64,000 nucleotides of DNA from Microthrixaceae bacterium (GCA_016702505.1 JADJDU010000008.1:124001-188000); one strand, 5' to 3'. Positions 43,104 to 52,413 are shown, counted from the stretch's first letter. Notes: generated by a model not told the origin, from the letters alone. Program-made: numbers and translations.

Positions 43104-44405
43104 ATGACTACATCGAAGAACACGCCGGCAGGGGCTGAGGGTGTGACGGGGGCCTTGGTGTTGCCGCCTGACGCTCTGGTGTCGGCAGCGGCTGGCCGTC
43201 TCGTCGAGGAGGCCAGGGCCAATGGGGTCGCGTTGACCGGCGAGGGTGGCCTGTTGACCGGGCTGGTCCGCGAGGTGTTGCAGACCGCGTTGGAAGCCGA
43301 GATCGCTGACCATCTGGGCTATGAGCCTCACGCGGTCGAGGGTAGAGGATCAGGCAACTCCCGTAACGGCTACTACCCCAAGACCGTGCGAACTGAAGTC
43401 GGTGACGTTGATCTGAAGGTGCCCAGAGACCGTAACGGCACCTTCGAACCTGTGACGGTCCCGGTTGGGCAGCGCCGCATGTGCGGCCTAGATCAGATGG
43501 TGATCTCGCTTTACGCGAAGGGCCTCACCACCGGTGACATCACCGCTCACCTCCACGACGTCTATGACCAGGATCTGGACCGGTCGATGATCTCGAGGAT
43601 CACCGACACGGTGCTGGGAGATCTCGAAGCGTGGCAGTCCCGCCCGCTCGACGCCATCTACCCGGTGATGTTGGTGGACGGGATCCGCATCAAGATCCGC
43701 GACGGCTCGGTCACGAACCGGGTCGTCTATGTGGTGATGGGCATCACCATGGAAGGCGAACGCGACATTCTCGGTCTGTGGGTCGGGCCAACCGGCGGCG
43801 AGTCATCCAAGTTCTGGCTCGGCGTGATGACCGAGCTCCGCAACCGTGGCATCGCTGACGTGCTGGTCCTGTGCTGCGACGGCCTCAAAGGCCTCCCCGA
43901 CGCCGCCAAGGCCTCTTGGCCTCTCGTTGATGTACAGCTTTGTGTGGTGCACCTCGTGCGCAACAGTCTGCGCTACGCATCCAAGAAGCACTGGGGCCAG
44001 ATCACCAGAGAGCTCCGCGAGATCTACACGGCCCCATCGGTGGGGGCCGCCGAGGTGACCTTCGAAGCCTTCGCCGAACGGTGGGAACCGATCTACCCAG
44101 CGATGATCAAAACATGGAGAGATACCTGGGAAGACTTCGAACCGTTCCTGAACTTCCCAGTCGAGCTACGCCAGATCGTGTACACCACAAATTCCATAGA
44201 GTCGCTCAACGCCCGGTTCCGCAAAGCCGCGGTCAGGCGAGGGCATTTCCCCACCGACCAGTCTGCCCTCAAGGTCCTCTACCTCGTGTCGATCGAGAAG
44301 CACAAGAACCGCACGAACCCGACCGGCCGGATCAACGGCTGGAAACACATCCTGAACGTATTGTCCATCCACTACCACGACCGCATCACAGCGGCCACCA
44401 ACTAG
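43104..44405 (+). CDS. IS256-family transposase
   Basis: 433 residues, full length for the family. Catalytic Asp192 (VDGIRIKI), Asp259 (LCCDGLKGLPDA) and Glu366 (YTTNSIESLN) form the DDE triad. The insertion with CVVHLVRN (about 280-287) and the N-terminal NSRNGYYPKTVRTEVGDVDLKVPRDRNGTF are typical. It excises the element as a circle and reinserts it. No frameshift or internal stop, so it may be active. Confidence 0.95.
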   Translation: MTTSKNTPAGAEGVTGALVLPPDALVSAAAGRLVEEARANGVALTGEGGLLTGLVREVLQTALEAEIADHLGYEPHAVEGRGSGNSRNGYYPKTVRTEVGDVDLKVPRDRNGTFEPVTVPVGQRRMCGLDQMVISLYAKGLTTGDITAHLHDVYDQDLDRSMISRITDTVLGDLEAWQSRPLDAIYPVMLVDGIRIKIRDGSVTNRVVYVVMGITMEGERDILGLWVGPTGGESSKFWLGVMTELRNRGIADVLVLCCDGLKGLPDAAKASWPLVDVQLCVVHLVRNSLRYASKKHWGQITRELREIYTAPSVGAAEVTFEAFAERWEPIYPAMIKTWRDTWEDFEPFLNFPVELRQIVYTTNSIESLNARFRKAAVRRGHFPTDQSALKVLYLVSIEKHKNRTNPTGRINGWKHILNVLSIHYHDRITAATN

Positions 44406-44409
44406 CCAT

Positions 44410-44444
44410 GACCACACCGGTTACACACACAAATCCACAGTCCC
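44410..44444 (-). repeat. Right terminal inverted repeat of the IS256-family element
   Basis: Read inward on the minus strand it begins GGGACTGTGGATTTGTG, matching the left end. Confidence 0.8.
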
Positions 44445-44609
44445 TCCAGATGCCGACGTCCCGACTTGTAGAAGTCCGGGGTTGGTACCGTCAGTGACCG
44501 CGAGATCTTCTCGCTGCCGCGTGTCCCTAGCCGTGAATAGTTGCTCAAGTACCCGGATGCGGGTGCCGATGTTGGTGGGATGTCTCGTGTGAAGGTGGGT
44601 TTGGTGTCG

Positions 44610-44633
44610 TCTCTCTCTCTCTCTCTCTCTCTC
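44610..44633 (+). repeat. (TC)12 dinucleotide tract, probable phase-variation switch
   Basis: Twelve perfect TC units. An ATG at 44580 reads MSRVKVGLVSSLSLSLSLV and then stops at TAG 44652-44654. With 11 or 14 units the ATG would read through into RGDSGRVGVRFWLVVVGL and the entire RHS frame. Slipped-strand changes could thus switch the gene on and off. Confidence 0.7.
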
Positions 44634-44668
44634 GTGGTGATTCGGGTCGTGTAGGGGTCCGGTTTTGG

Positions 44669-47600
44669 TTGGTGGTGGTGGGGTTGGTGGCGGGTTTGGT
44701 GGTGTTGGTGCCGGGCCGGGTGGGGGCTGCGGTTGATCCGGGGGTGGGTGCTGAGGGGGCGCCGGAGTTGTGGTGTTCCTCGTCGCAGCGGGTGGCGTTG
44801 GAGGATGCTGGGTCGGGGGAGTGGACGCCTTTGCAGTGGGTCACGGTGTGGGTTCCGGCGGGTGCGTCGTTGTGGGCGGATCAGGAGGGTTCGGGTTTTT
44901 CGACGGCGGAAAGGTCGCATACGTGGCTGCAGTTCGATAGTCATATTGAGGTTTATAAGACGTCTGATCTTGATGGTCCGAGTCATCCTGATAATCCTTT
45001 CTCGTTGAATGTGGCCACGGGTGGTGTTCTGGGAAAGTTTGATCTGCCCAGTCATGTGGGGTATGCGTATACGAATGATACGGGTGTTTCGCAGCGGTTC
45101 ACCATTTCGATCAAAACTAGGCGTGGGTTGGGTGGTGCGGATTTGAAATGGTCGGCGGGATTTACGGTGACGGGTGGGGCGCCGTATGTGCCGCCGGGGT
45201 GCCCGAATGGGTTGATTGAGGAGTCGGAGTCATTTGGGGCTAATCCGGCTTTGTGTTTGCCGTGTGCGATTCAGCAGGTGTTTGGTGATCCGGTTGATAC
45301 CCGGACTGGTAATCAACATATGGGGTTGGAAGGGTTGGGGGTTTCTGGTCGGGGCGGCGGGTTGAGGTTTGATTTGGCGTATAACTCGTTGGGTTCTGGG
45401 GTGGATCGGGGGGTGGGGTTTGGTTGGTCGTCGGTGTTGTCCATGGCGGTGACCGCCGATGGTGTGGATCGGGTGGTGACTCAAGAGGGCGGGTCGACGG
45501 TGCGGTTCTCGCCGGATGGTTCGGGTGGTTGGGTGGTGCCGGACCGGTTTAGCGCGTCGTTGGTGGCGGCGCCTGGTGGTGGCTGGTTGTTCACGAGGAA
45601 CCATTTCGAGAGGTTCCGGTTTGACGCGGCAGGACGCCTGGTCGGGTTTGGTGACCAGTTCGGGAACGAGACCACCATTGCCCGTGATGGTGGTGGGCAG
45701 GCGTTGTCGATGGTGGACGAGGCGAACCGTCAGCTGGTGTTTGGTTGGAATGCGGGCAGGTTGGAATCGGTGACTGACGGAACTCGCTCGATTGGTTTGG
45801 TATATGATGGGGCTGGTGACCTGGTCAGGTTCACCGATGTTGGTGGTGGTGTTTGGTCGTACACCTATGAGGGGCACCGGTTGAAGTCGATGCGCAAACC
45901 TCGCCACGACGGTGGAGCGGCTGGGGATGTAGTTGCTAACACCTATGACCATTTGGGTCGTGTTGCTACCCAAACCAATGAAAATGGTGAGCTGATTAGG
46001 TTCGAATATTTTACGCCGGTGCGGGGTGCGACCACGATCACTTCAGGGTCGGGTCGTAAGCGAATCGACTACTACAACACTGCGGGTGTTCACACGTCCA
46101 CGGTGTCGGCCCCCGGAACTGCAGTCGAAACGGTCACCACGCTGGTCCGCGATCCGGACACGTTGGCGCTTGAGCAGGTCACGTCTCCCAGCGGGGTGGT
46201 GGTGTTTGAGAATGATGCTCGTGGGAATCGGGTGATGGCCCGTGATGCGTCGGGTCGGGTGACGCGTTGGACCTACAACTTGTTTGATCAGGTGACGTCG
46301 GTGTCGGTGGGTGAGACGGGGGCCCCGTTGCTGGTGTCGACGGTGGGGGTGGTGACTTCGACGGTCGCCTATAACGCGGATGGTATGCCGGAGACGGTGG
46401 TGGAAGCCGCTGGCACTCCTGATGAGGCGGTGTCGTCGTTGGTGTATGACCCGGTTCATCGCGAGGATTTGCGTGAGGTGGTCGATGGTCGGGGTGAGCA
46501 TTGGCTGTACACCTACGACGAGTTGACTGGTGATTTGGTGTCGGTGACGGACCCGGAGGGCAACAAGACGTCGATGGACTATGACTCGATCGGGCGTCTG
46601 GAGTGGGTGGTGGCCCCGAAAGGCAATTTGGCTGGCGCAGATCCGCAGTTGTGGAAGACGACGGTGGTGTCTGATGCGTTTGGTCGGGTGATCGAGGAGA
46701 CCGATCCGTTGGGCAACCGGGTGAAGACAGGGTTCGACGCCAACGGGAACATGATCCGGGTGGAGACCGGCTTGTCAGCGACGGTCACCACAGGTGACGT
46801 GACCACCTATGGCTATGACGCCGTGGATCGGCTCACGTCGGTGGATCCACCCGGTCCCGGTGCCCGCACCTATTCCTATGACGCGGATGGTCGCAGAGTG
46901 GGGTTCGTAAACGAGTTGGGAGAGCAGGGCGGGGCTTGGGCCTATGGCTATGACGGTCTGGGGCGTTTGGTCTCGCAGCGCGACCCTGCCGGGGAGGTCA
47001 CCTCCTATGGCTGGGATGGTGAGGGCCGGTTGGGGACGATCACCCAACCCGGCGGCAACTGCGCTGTCTCACCCAAGACCGGGTGTGTGACCTACTCGTA
47101 TGATCCGGCGGGGCGTCCGGTTGGGGTGGATTACGCGGATCCTGGGACTCCTGATGTTGAGAACATCACCTATGACGTGATCGGCCGCCGTACCCATGCC
47201 AGTCGGGGCGGTGACACTGAGATGTGGGTGTGGGATCAGCGTTCCAGGTTGAAGTCCCACACCGATGTGAACGGCCGTTCCACTGGTTATGGCTGGGATG
47301 ACATGTCGAACCTGACGTCGATCTCCTACCCCGGTCAGTCCACACCCGTGACGAGGGCCTTCGACGGGGCCGGCAGGATGGTGTCGGTTACGGATTGGGC
47401 GGACCGGCTCACCACGTTTGGTTATGACCAGAACAGCAACTGGTCCGAGACGGTGTTCCCGGTGTCGTCGCAGAACCGTGACGTGTACAGCTTTGACCGG
47501 GCAGATCGGATGGTCGGTGTCACCTGGAACCGCGGCTCGACAATGCTGGGCAGCCTCGCGTATGGGCCCCGCGACCTGAAGGGCCAGGTCACCACCGTCA

Positions 47601-50125
47601 CCGGGACCGGCGTGGTCGCTGGTCAGAACCGGTCGTGGTCCTATGACGACCGGGACCGCCTCACTTCGACTGGGACGGAGGGGTTCGGGTTTGATGCGGC
47701 TACGAACCTGGTGGATGCGGATGGTGTGTTGCAGGTGTTCGACCCCGCCCAGCGCTTGTGTTGGACATCGCAAACCGTCGAGGGTGGTGATTGTGGGACC
47801 ACACCTGAGGATGCGACCACCTTCGGTTATGACGCCCGCGGTAATCGGACGTCGATGACGTTCGCGTCGGGTGCGACCGCGACGTATGGGTTTGATGCCG
47901 AGAACCGCATGACGTCGGCGGTGTTGCCGACGACATGGCAAGACGACACTGTCCGCCAGTACGTCCCCGTTTCTGCTACCCGTGTCGCGGACAGCGCGGC
48001 GGGCACCGGTACTTGTGATGGGGTGCCGTGTGCCCGTATCGCCGCTGGTGATCCGGTGGCGGTGAAGGTTGTTGGTGTTGGTGGTGTCCCGGCTACGGGG
48101 GTGACGGCGGTGGTGGTGTCGATCGTCGCATCGGGCACCACATCGGATGGCTGGTTGGAGGTGAACCCGGCCGGGGACGCCGCGGCCGGAACCCTTCCAC
48201 TGAATGCCGGGCAGACGTCGGCTCAGACGGTGACGGCGAAGGTCGCCGCCAACGGCACCATCGTGCTCGCTTCTGATGTTGGGGTGGATGTGTCGGTCGA
48301 TGTGGTCGGCTACTTCCGGGCGCCGTCCCCGTGGGTTCCGGCGTTGAACTACTGGCCGGTTACTCCTGCTGTTACCGCCGAATCGGTCTCGGGTGTCGGG
48401 ACTTGTGATGGTTCGCCGTGCGGGACCCTGCCTGCTGGTGAAACCGACATCGCGACCGCTGGTCACGGCGGCATCCCCGCTGCTGGGGTGAACGCGGTGA
48501 CGGTGTCGATCGTGGCCCAAAACTCCACTGGCGGCCACGTACGGGTCGCCCCGAACGGGATCGCATCAGCGGGTGAGTTGTCGTGGGAGGCGGGGAGTGT
48601 CGGGGCTGCTGGTGTGTTCACGGTTCCGTTGACCCCGGACGGGTCGATCACTCTCAACACCGCTGGTCCCACCAGCATTCGTGTTGCGGTCACCGGGTAC
48701 TGGAAGATCCCCACCGGAACCGACACCGGGCTCGGCTTGGATCTGCTCGATGCCCCCACCCGCCTCGTCGACACCACAAACGGCACCGGGACCTGTGACG
48801 CAAACCCGTGTGGCACTCTGCAAGCGATGAACCCTGTCGACGTTCAGGTCACCGGCCAGGGCGGACTCACTGGTGATATCACTGCGGTGATGGTTTCGGT
48901 GACCGCGATCGACCCGACCGCGGCTGGTGTCGTCGGTGTCGGCGCACAAGAGGGTGAGCTCGATGGTGGGATCGTGGTGTTCGACCCCGCCCAACACGCG
49001 TCCACCACCATGATCGTCGCCCTCTCCGACACCGGAACCATCACCGTCGGGTCATGGACCGAAACCGATGTGGCAATCGATGTGATCGGCGTGTTTCGGG
49101 CCCCGACCCGCACCTACCGTTACGAATACGACACCACCGGAATGCGCACCGCGAAACAACTAGACAACACGGCTGGTGCCGGTGCCGAGTGGCGTAAAGA
49201 ACACACCTGGACCGCCGGAACCGGCCTCCCGCTACTGCTCGCGGAGCATCAAGGAGGCCAGAGCACGTATGTGATCTACGGTCCTGGTGGGACACCGATC
49301 TATCAGATCAACAAAACCGGTGAAGTCATCTACCTCCACCAGGACCACCAGGCCTCCACAAGACTCACAACCAACGCCAACGGCACCACCCGCAACACCA
49401 TCACCTACAACGCTCACGGCGAAATCACCGCCAACACCAACTGGTGGCTCGAACAACCGCTCAACGGCTACACAGGCCAATACCACGACACAGAAACCGG
49501 CTACATCTACCTAAGAGCCCGCCATTACGACCCCACAACCGGCCAATTCACAACCCTCGACCCACTAGTCGCAATCACCGAAGAACCCTATGGATACGTC
49601 TACGGTAACCCATCCAATTTTGGTGATCCTTTGGGTCTAGGAATCGACCTGCCTGGGAATTTTTGTATTCAGTATGGACCATCGGATGAGAGCTGTAATA
49701 CAATTACCGACGAGATACGAGATGAGCACCCTGAAGCGGCACAGGAGGTCGTAGATTTTTCGAGCGGGGTGCTCGAGGTAAACCCCATAACTGCGACTAC
49801 GAACGCAATCGGGGCGACCAATACTGGCCAATGTGCGGATGAGGGCTCAGGCTGGTTTAAGGCGGGGGTGATGTCGATGATGCTTGTGGACTTCCTGTCC
49901 TTCCCTGTTATCGGACAGGGTGGTGGAATAGTCACTCATTGGGGGGCGGACTCACCTTGGGTTATGAATGGTGGAAAATCCTTCTTAAACTACCTGAAAT
50001 CTGGAATGCTTGGGAAGGCGAAATACTCTTCGGGAGTAGAGAAGGCAATGGACGCGTCCAATCTGGCATGGCCGAAGGGGTGGGAATGGGTAAAGGGATT
50101 TCTTGGTCAGCGTGTTGTTAAATGA
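44669..50125 (+). CDS. Giant secreted RHS-repeat polymorphic toxin-like protein
   Basis: About 1818 codons from TTG at 44669; the natural start is probably the ATG at 44580, out of frame because of the TC tract. A hydrophobic signal (LVVVGLVAGLVVLVPGRVGA) opens it. A unique N-terminal region precedes many YD/RHS repeats (YDxxGR, about 46.0-47.9 kb). Three copies of a roughly 120-residue beta domain then follow (about 47957, 48343 and 48735 onward; VxVxGxGGxP..GVxAV...VDVVGYF). After this the RHS core YLRARHYDPTTGQFTTLDP closes the shell. The last about 165 residues, after GDPLGLG, are AT-richer and unrelated; WPKGWEWVKGFLGQRVVK ends them. RHS proteins release such C-terminal domains as toxins against neighbouring cells. 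The toxin type is not identified. Confidence 0.8.
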   Translation: MVVVGLVAGLVVLVPGRVGAAVDPGVGAEGAPELWCSSSQRVALEDAGSGEWTPLQWVTVWVPAGASLWADQEGSGFSTAERSHTWLQFDSHIEVYKTSDLDGPSHPDNPFSLNVATGGVLGKFDLPSHVGYAYTNDTGVSQRFTISIKTRRGLGGADLKWSAGFTVTGGAPYVPPGCPNGLIEESESFGANPALCLPCAIQQVFGDPVDTRTGNQHMGLEGLGVSGRGGGLRFDLAYNSLGSGVDRGVGFGWSSVLSMAVTADGVDRVVTQEGGSTVRFSPDGSGGWVVPDRFSASLVAAPGGGWLFTRNHFERFRFDAAGRLVGFGDQFGNETTIARDGGGQALSMVDEANRQLVFGWNAGRLESVTDGTRSIGLVYDGAGDLVRFTDVGGGVWSYTYEGHRLKSMRKPRHDGGAAGDVVANTYDHLGRVATQTNENGELIRFEYFTPVRGATTITSGSGRKRIDYYNTAGVHTSTVSAPGTAVETVTTLVRDPDTLALEQVTSPSGVVVFENDARGNRVMARDASGRVTRWTYNLFDQVTSVSVGETGAPLLVSTVGVVTSTVAYNADGMPETVVEAAGTPDEAVSSLVYDPVHREDLREVVDGRGEHWLYTYDELTGDLVSVTDPEGNKTSMDYDSIGRLEWVVAPKGNLAGADPQLWKTTVVSDAFGRVIEETDPLGNRVKTGFDANGNMIRVETGLSATVTTGDVTTYGYDAVDRLTSVDPPGPGARTYSYDADGRRVGFVNELGEQGGAWAYGYDGLGRLVSQRDPAGEVTSYGWDGEGRLGTITQPGGNCAVSPKTGCVTYSYDPAGRPVGVDYADPGTPDVENITYDVIGRRTHASRGGDTEMWVWDQRSRLKSHTDVNGRSTGYGWDDMSNLTSISYPGQSTPVTRAFDGAGRMVSVTDWADRLTTFGYDQNSNWSETVFPVSSQNRDVYSFDRADRMVGVTWNRGSTMLGSLAYGPRDLKGQVTTVTGTGVVAGQNRSWSYDDRDRLTSTGTEGFGFDAATNLVDADGVLQVFDPAQRLCWTSQTVEGGDCGTTPEDATTFGYDARGNRTSMTFASGATATYGFDAENRMTSAVLPTTWQDDTVRQYVPVSATRVADSAAGTGTCDGVPCARIAAGDPVAVKVVGVGGVPATGVTAVVVSIVASGTTSDGWLEVNPAGDAAAGTLPLNAGQTSAQTVTAKVAANGTIVLASDVGVDVSVDVVGYFRAPSPWVPALNYWPVTPAVTAESVSGVGTCDGSPCGTLPAGETDIATAGHGGIPAAGVNAVTVSIVAQNSTGGHVRVAPNGIASAGELSWEAGSVGAAGVFTVPLTPDGSITLNTAGPTSIRVAVTGYWKIPTGTDTGLGLDLLDAPTRLVDTTNGTGTCDANPCGTLQAMNPVDVQVTGQGGLTGDITAVMVSVTAIDPTAAGVVGVGAQEGELDGGIVVFDPAQHASTTMIVALSDTGTITVGSWTETDVAIDVIGVFRAPTRTYRYEYDTTGMRTAKQLDNTAGAGAEWRKEHTWTAGTGLPLLLAEHQGGQSTYVIYGPGGTPIYQINKTGEVIYLHQDHQASTRLTTNANGTTRNTITYNAHGEITANTNWWLEQPLNGYTGQYHDTETGYIYLRARHYDPTTGQFTTLDPLVAITEEPYGYVYGNPSNFGDPLGLGIDLPGNFCIQYGPSDESCNTITDEIRDEHPEAAQEVVDFSSGVLEVNPITATTNAIGATNTGQCADEGSGWFKAGVMSMMLVDFLSFPVIGQGGGIVTHWGADSPWVMNGGKSFLNYLKSGMLGKAKYSSGVEKAMDASNLAWPKGWEWVKGFLGQRVVK

Positions 50126-50457
50126 CGCCGACATCGGAGGTAGTGTTCCATACTGCGGCAGCATTATTGTCCGTAAAGTGTCTATATCAAATTGGAGTTG
50201 GAATGGTACACTTCCGGGCTGGTGTTCGTGGCGTTCGAATCAATGTGTCGCCTGTTGTGGCTATTGACCCGCCGCTAATTCTGATCATTACATTCGTTGC
50301 TGCTGGAGTTGATGATCCAATATTGCCGTGGCCGGTGGTGATGGCAATGCTTACTTCTGTCGTGGCTGGATCGTATTTGTCGTGGGGTGTGCTTTATCGT
50401 GCTGGATTGCTATGTGGTTTTCGCGCTCGGGCCAAAGGTGCGTCCGACAAGACATGA
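50122..50457 (+). CDS. Small membrane protein, candidate immunity protein
   Basis: 111 residues. The ATG overlaps the RHS stop (ATGA), indicating coupled translation. Two or three hydrophobic segments are visible (VAIDPPLILIITFVAAGV, PWPVVMAMLTSVVAGSYLSWGVLY), and the basic tail RARAKGASDKT is probably cytoplasmic. No family is recognised. Position directly behind a variable toxin tip and the same AT-rich composition suggest an immunity protein, perhaps for a membrane-acting or periplasm-entering toxin. An unrelated transport role cannot be excluded. Confidence 0.55.
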   Translation: MTPTSEVVFHTAAALLSVKCLYQIGVGMVHFRAGVRGVRINVSPVVAIDPPLILIITFVAAGVDDPILPWPVVMAMLTSVVAGSYLSWGVLYRAGLLCGFRARAKGASDKT

Positions 50458-50580
50458 GGGTCCTTTGGTCATGGCGGTGATAGGCTTGTTTGGCGCATGG
50501 CATTGGCCTACTCCGGACGTCTGGCGACGTATGAGTTTTGACAGTGCGACACAGTTCCGACCGTCCTCCGGTGAGCCGAG

Positions 50581-51420
50581 ATGTTGGTAGAGTTGGCGAT
50601 CGCCGATGCCTATGGTGCTGGATTCGAGTTCCGAAATGGGTTCTATATACGTACGTTCAATAGGCTGGACCGATATCATCGGCCAGCCTTGAGTTTAGCT
50701 AAACCTGGTAGATACTCCGACGATACGCAAATGACACTTGCCATAACGGAGGCGCTCCTTTCTGGTGAATTGTGGTCACCTGATCTCATTGCTGACTCAT
50801 TTGTTCGAGTTTTCAAGCGGGATCCCCGAGGTGGATATGCGCCTCGGTTCGGGCGCTTTTTGCAACGCGTCACGGATGGTGATGACTTCCTTGCACGAAT
50901 TCGCCCCCAAAGTGATCGTAGTGGTGCAGCGATGCGAGCTGGTCCGATCGGTCTGATTGCCAATGTTGAGGAGCTGTTGTGGTGCGCTGAGTTGCAGGCG
51001 CGAGTTACACATGACACGCCAGGAGGCGTTTCCTCGTCCATGGCGGCAGCCTTGATGGTTCACTACTTCTTCTACAAGATTGGTGCGCCTGACAGATTGG
51101 CGGAGTTTGTTGCCGAGTACGTGCCAGGGCCCTGGAGAATGCCATGGAAGGGACGAGTGTCAATGAATGGAGTTGACTGTGTTAGCGCTGCGCTCACGGC
51201 GGTTTCACGACACCGATCGCTTGCTGAATTGCTGCGCGGGTGCGTCGACCTTGGCGGGGACGTCGACACAGTAGCGACTATTGCTCTCGCATCGGCATCC
51301 TGGTCAGTGGATTACGACAATGATATTCCAACAGTACTTATCGAGGGACTTGAATCAGGTCCATTTGGTATCGATTACCTCAAGGAGTTGGACCAGCAGA
51401 TCATGACACTCGTTTGGTAG
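50581..51420 (+). CDS. ADP-ribosylglycohydrolase-family protein
   Basis: 279 residues. The start MLVELAIADAYGAGFEF replaces the common GDAYG by ADAYG. PGRYSDDTQMTLAITEALL holds the first metal-binding Asp pair, MRAGPIGLI is conserved, and GCVDLGGDVDTVATIALA has the second Asp motif. Such enzymes remove ADP-ribose from proteins or metabolites using Mg2+. It lies 124 bp after the candidate immunity gene, in the same AT-rich tract. ADP-ribosylglycohydrolases act as immunity proteins for ADP-ribosyltransferase toxins (the Tre1/Tri1 pair), so it may protect against the RHS tip. It could instead be a remnant of an older cassette. Confidence 0.75.
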   Translation: MLVELAIADAYGAGFEFRNGFYIRTFNRLDRYHRPALSLAKPGRYSDDTQMTLAITEALLSGELWSPDLIADSFVRVFKRDPRGGYAPRFGRFLQRVTDGDDFLARIRPQSDRSGAAMRAGPIGLIANVEELLWCAELQARVTHDTPGGVSSSMAAALMVHYFFYKIGAPDRLAEFVAEYVPGPWRMPWKGRVSMNGVDCVSAALTAVSRHRSLAELLRGCVDLGGDVDTVATIALASASWSVDYDNDIPTVLIEGLESGPFGIDYLKELDQQIMTLVW

Positions 51421-51522
51421 GCTGTTGCGTTTCCAGCACCCGGCGAGCGGTGAACGGCCATGAAGCTTAGGTCACTCATCAAACGCACTGACTGCTGGAA
51501 CCCGCCGTTGTCATCGGTGCGT

Positions 51523-52350
51523 TCAGTCGGCGTCTGCTGGCTGGTCTGGGGTTGACCAGGCTCGGTAGCGGTTATCGGTTACTGCAAGTTCTACGGTGAT
51601 TCCGAAGGTTTTGGACAGGGACTTGGCGGTGATGGTTGTCGGGAGTGGGCCTGATGTAACCGTGGAGCCATCGCGCATCAACATGGCGTGGGTGAAGCCT
51701 GGTGGGATCTCTTCTACGTGGTGGGTGACCAGGATCACCGGCGGGGTCTGGGGGTCGGCCGCCAAGCGGCCGAGTCGGCCCACCAGCTCTTCGCGGGCAC
51801 CCAGGTCGAGACCGGCGGTTGGTTCGTCCAGAATCAACAGATCGGGGTCTGTGGCCAGGGTGCGAGCCAACTGAACCCGTTGTCGTTCACCCGAGGACAG
51901 GGTGCCGAAGCGCTGGCGGGCGAGGGCGCTGGCTCCGACCGCGTCCAGTGCGTCGGCGGTGCGGGCCCGGTCGATCTCGTCGTAGGTGTGCCACCACGGT
52001 TCCAGGGCGCCTCGGCGGCCGGTCATCACCACATCGGCGACGGACAGGTTGGGCCGGAACTGGTCGGCCAGAGCGGGGGAGGCGACCCCGATGCGGGTCC
52101 GGAGCTGGCGGACGTCGGTGTGGCCTAGACGCTCGCCCAGCACGGTTACCGACCCGGTTGTCGGGTGCTCCCACAAGGAAGCGATCCGAAGCAGGGTGGT
52201 CTTGCCGGCCCCGTTGGGACCGAGCACGACCCACCGTTGCCCAGGTTCCACCGTCCAGTCGATGTCGCGCAGGATCCGTTGCCCGTCGCGGACCAGGGAC
52301 ACTCCGCGAAGCTCGACGGCCGGCTCGGGGGGAACGACGGCGTCGGGCAT
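51523..52350 (-). CDS. ABC transporter ATP-binding protein
   Basis: 275 residues from the ATG at 52350; the much longer open frame upstream is antisense to the F420 reductase gene. Walker A LGPNGAGKTTLL, signature LSSGERQRVQLARTL, Walker B LLILDEPTAGLDLGA and switch VILVTHHVEEIP are intact. VLGERLGHTDVRQLRTRIGVASPALADQF resembles the YlmA/ModF-type solitary ATPases that often lack a cognate permease. No permease gene is adjacent, so a partner elsewhere or a regulatory role is possible. Its start is divergent from the F420 reductase gene with about 75 bp between. Confidence 0.85.
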   Translation of the reverse strand: MPDAVVPPEPAVELRGVSLVRDGQRILRDIDWTVEPGQRWVVLGPNGAGKTTLLRIASLWEHPTTGSVTVLGERLGHTDVRQLRTRIGVASPALADQFRPNLSVADVVMTGRRGALEPWWHTYDEIDRARTADALDAVGASALARQRFGTLSSGERQRVQLARTLATDPDLLILDEPTAGLDLGAREELVGRLGRLAADPQTPPVILVTHHVEEIPPGFTHAMLMRDGSTVTSGPLPTTITAKSLSKTFGITVELAVTDNRYRAWSTPDQPADAD

Positions 52351-52413
52351 CAACGCACGGTATCGGGGCGCTGACTCGGCCCGGCTACCTGAGGTAACCG
52401 TGGAGGTTGGCCC

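Larger units (their letters stand above)
43023..44444 (+). mobile_element. IS256-family insertion sequence
   Basis: A 1422-bp element bounded by 35-bp imperfect inverted repeats (31 of 35 identical) and containing one transposase gene. No 8-9 bp target duplication is evident: the flanks GCATCGGTC and TCCAGATGC differ. It separates the glgX-like gene from the RHS locus. Confidence 0.85.

Noticed and set aside
43010..44455. Direct repeats marking IS insertion
   Set aside because: The 8-9 bases on either side of the inverted repeats are different.
44610..44633. TC tract as part of a CRISPR or tandem gene repeat
   Set aside because: It is a simple dinucleotide run with no spacer structure.
47069..48538. 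A 489-codon minus-strand open frame inside the RHS gene
   Set aside because: It is rich in Arg and His without domain patterns and is a shadow of the RHS repeats.
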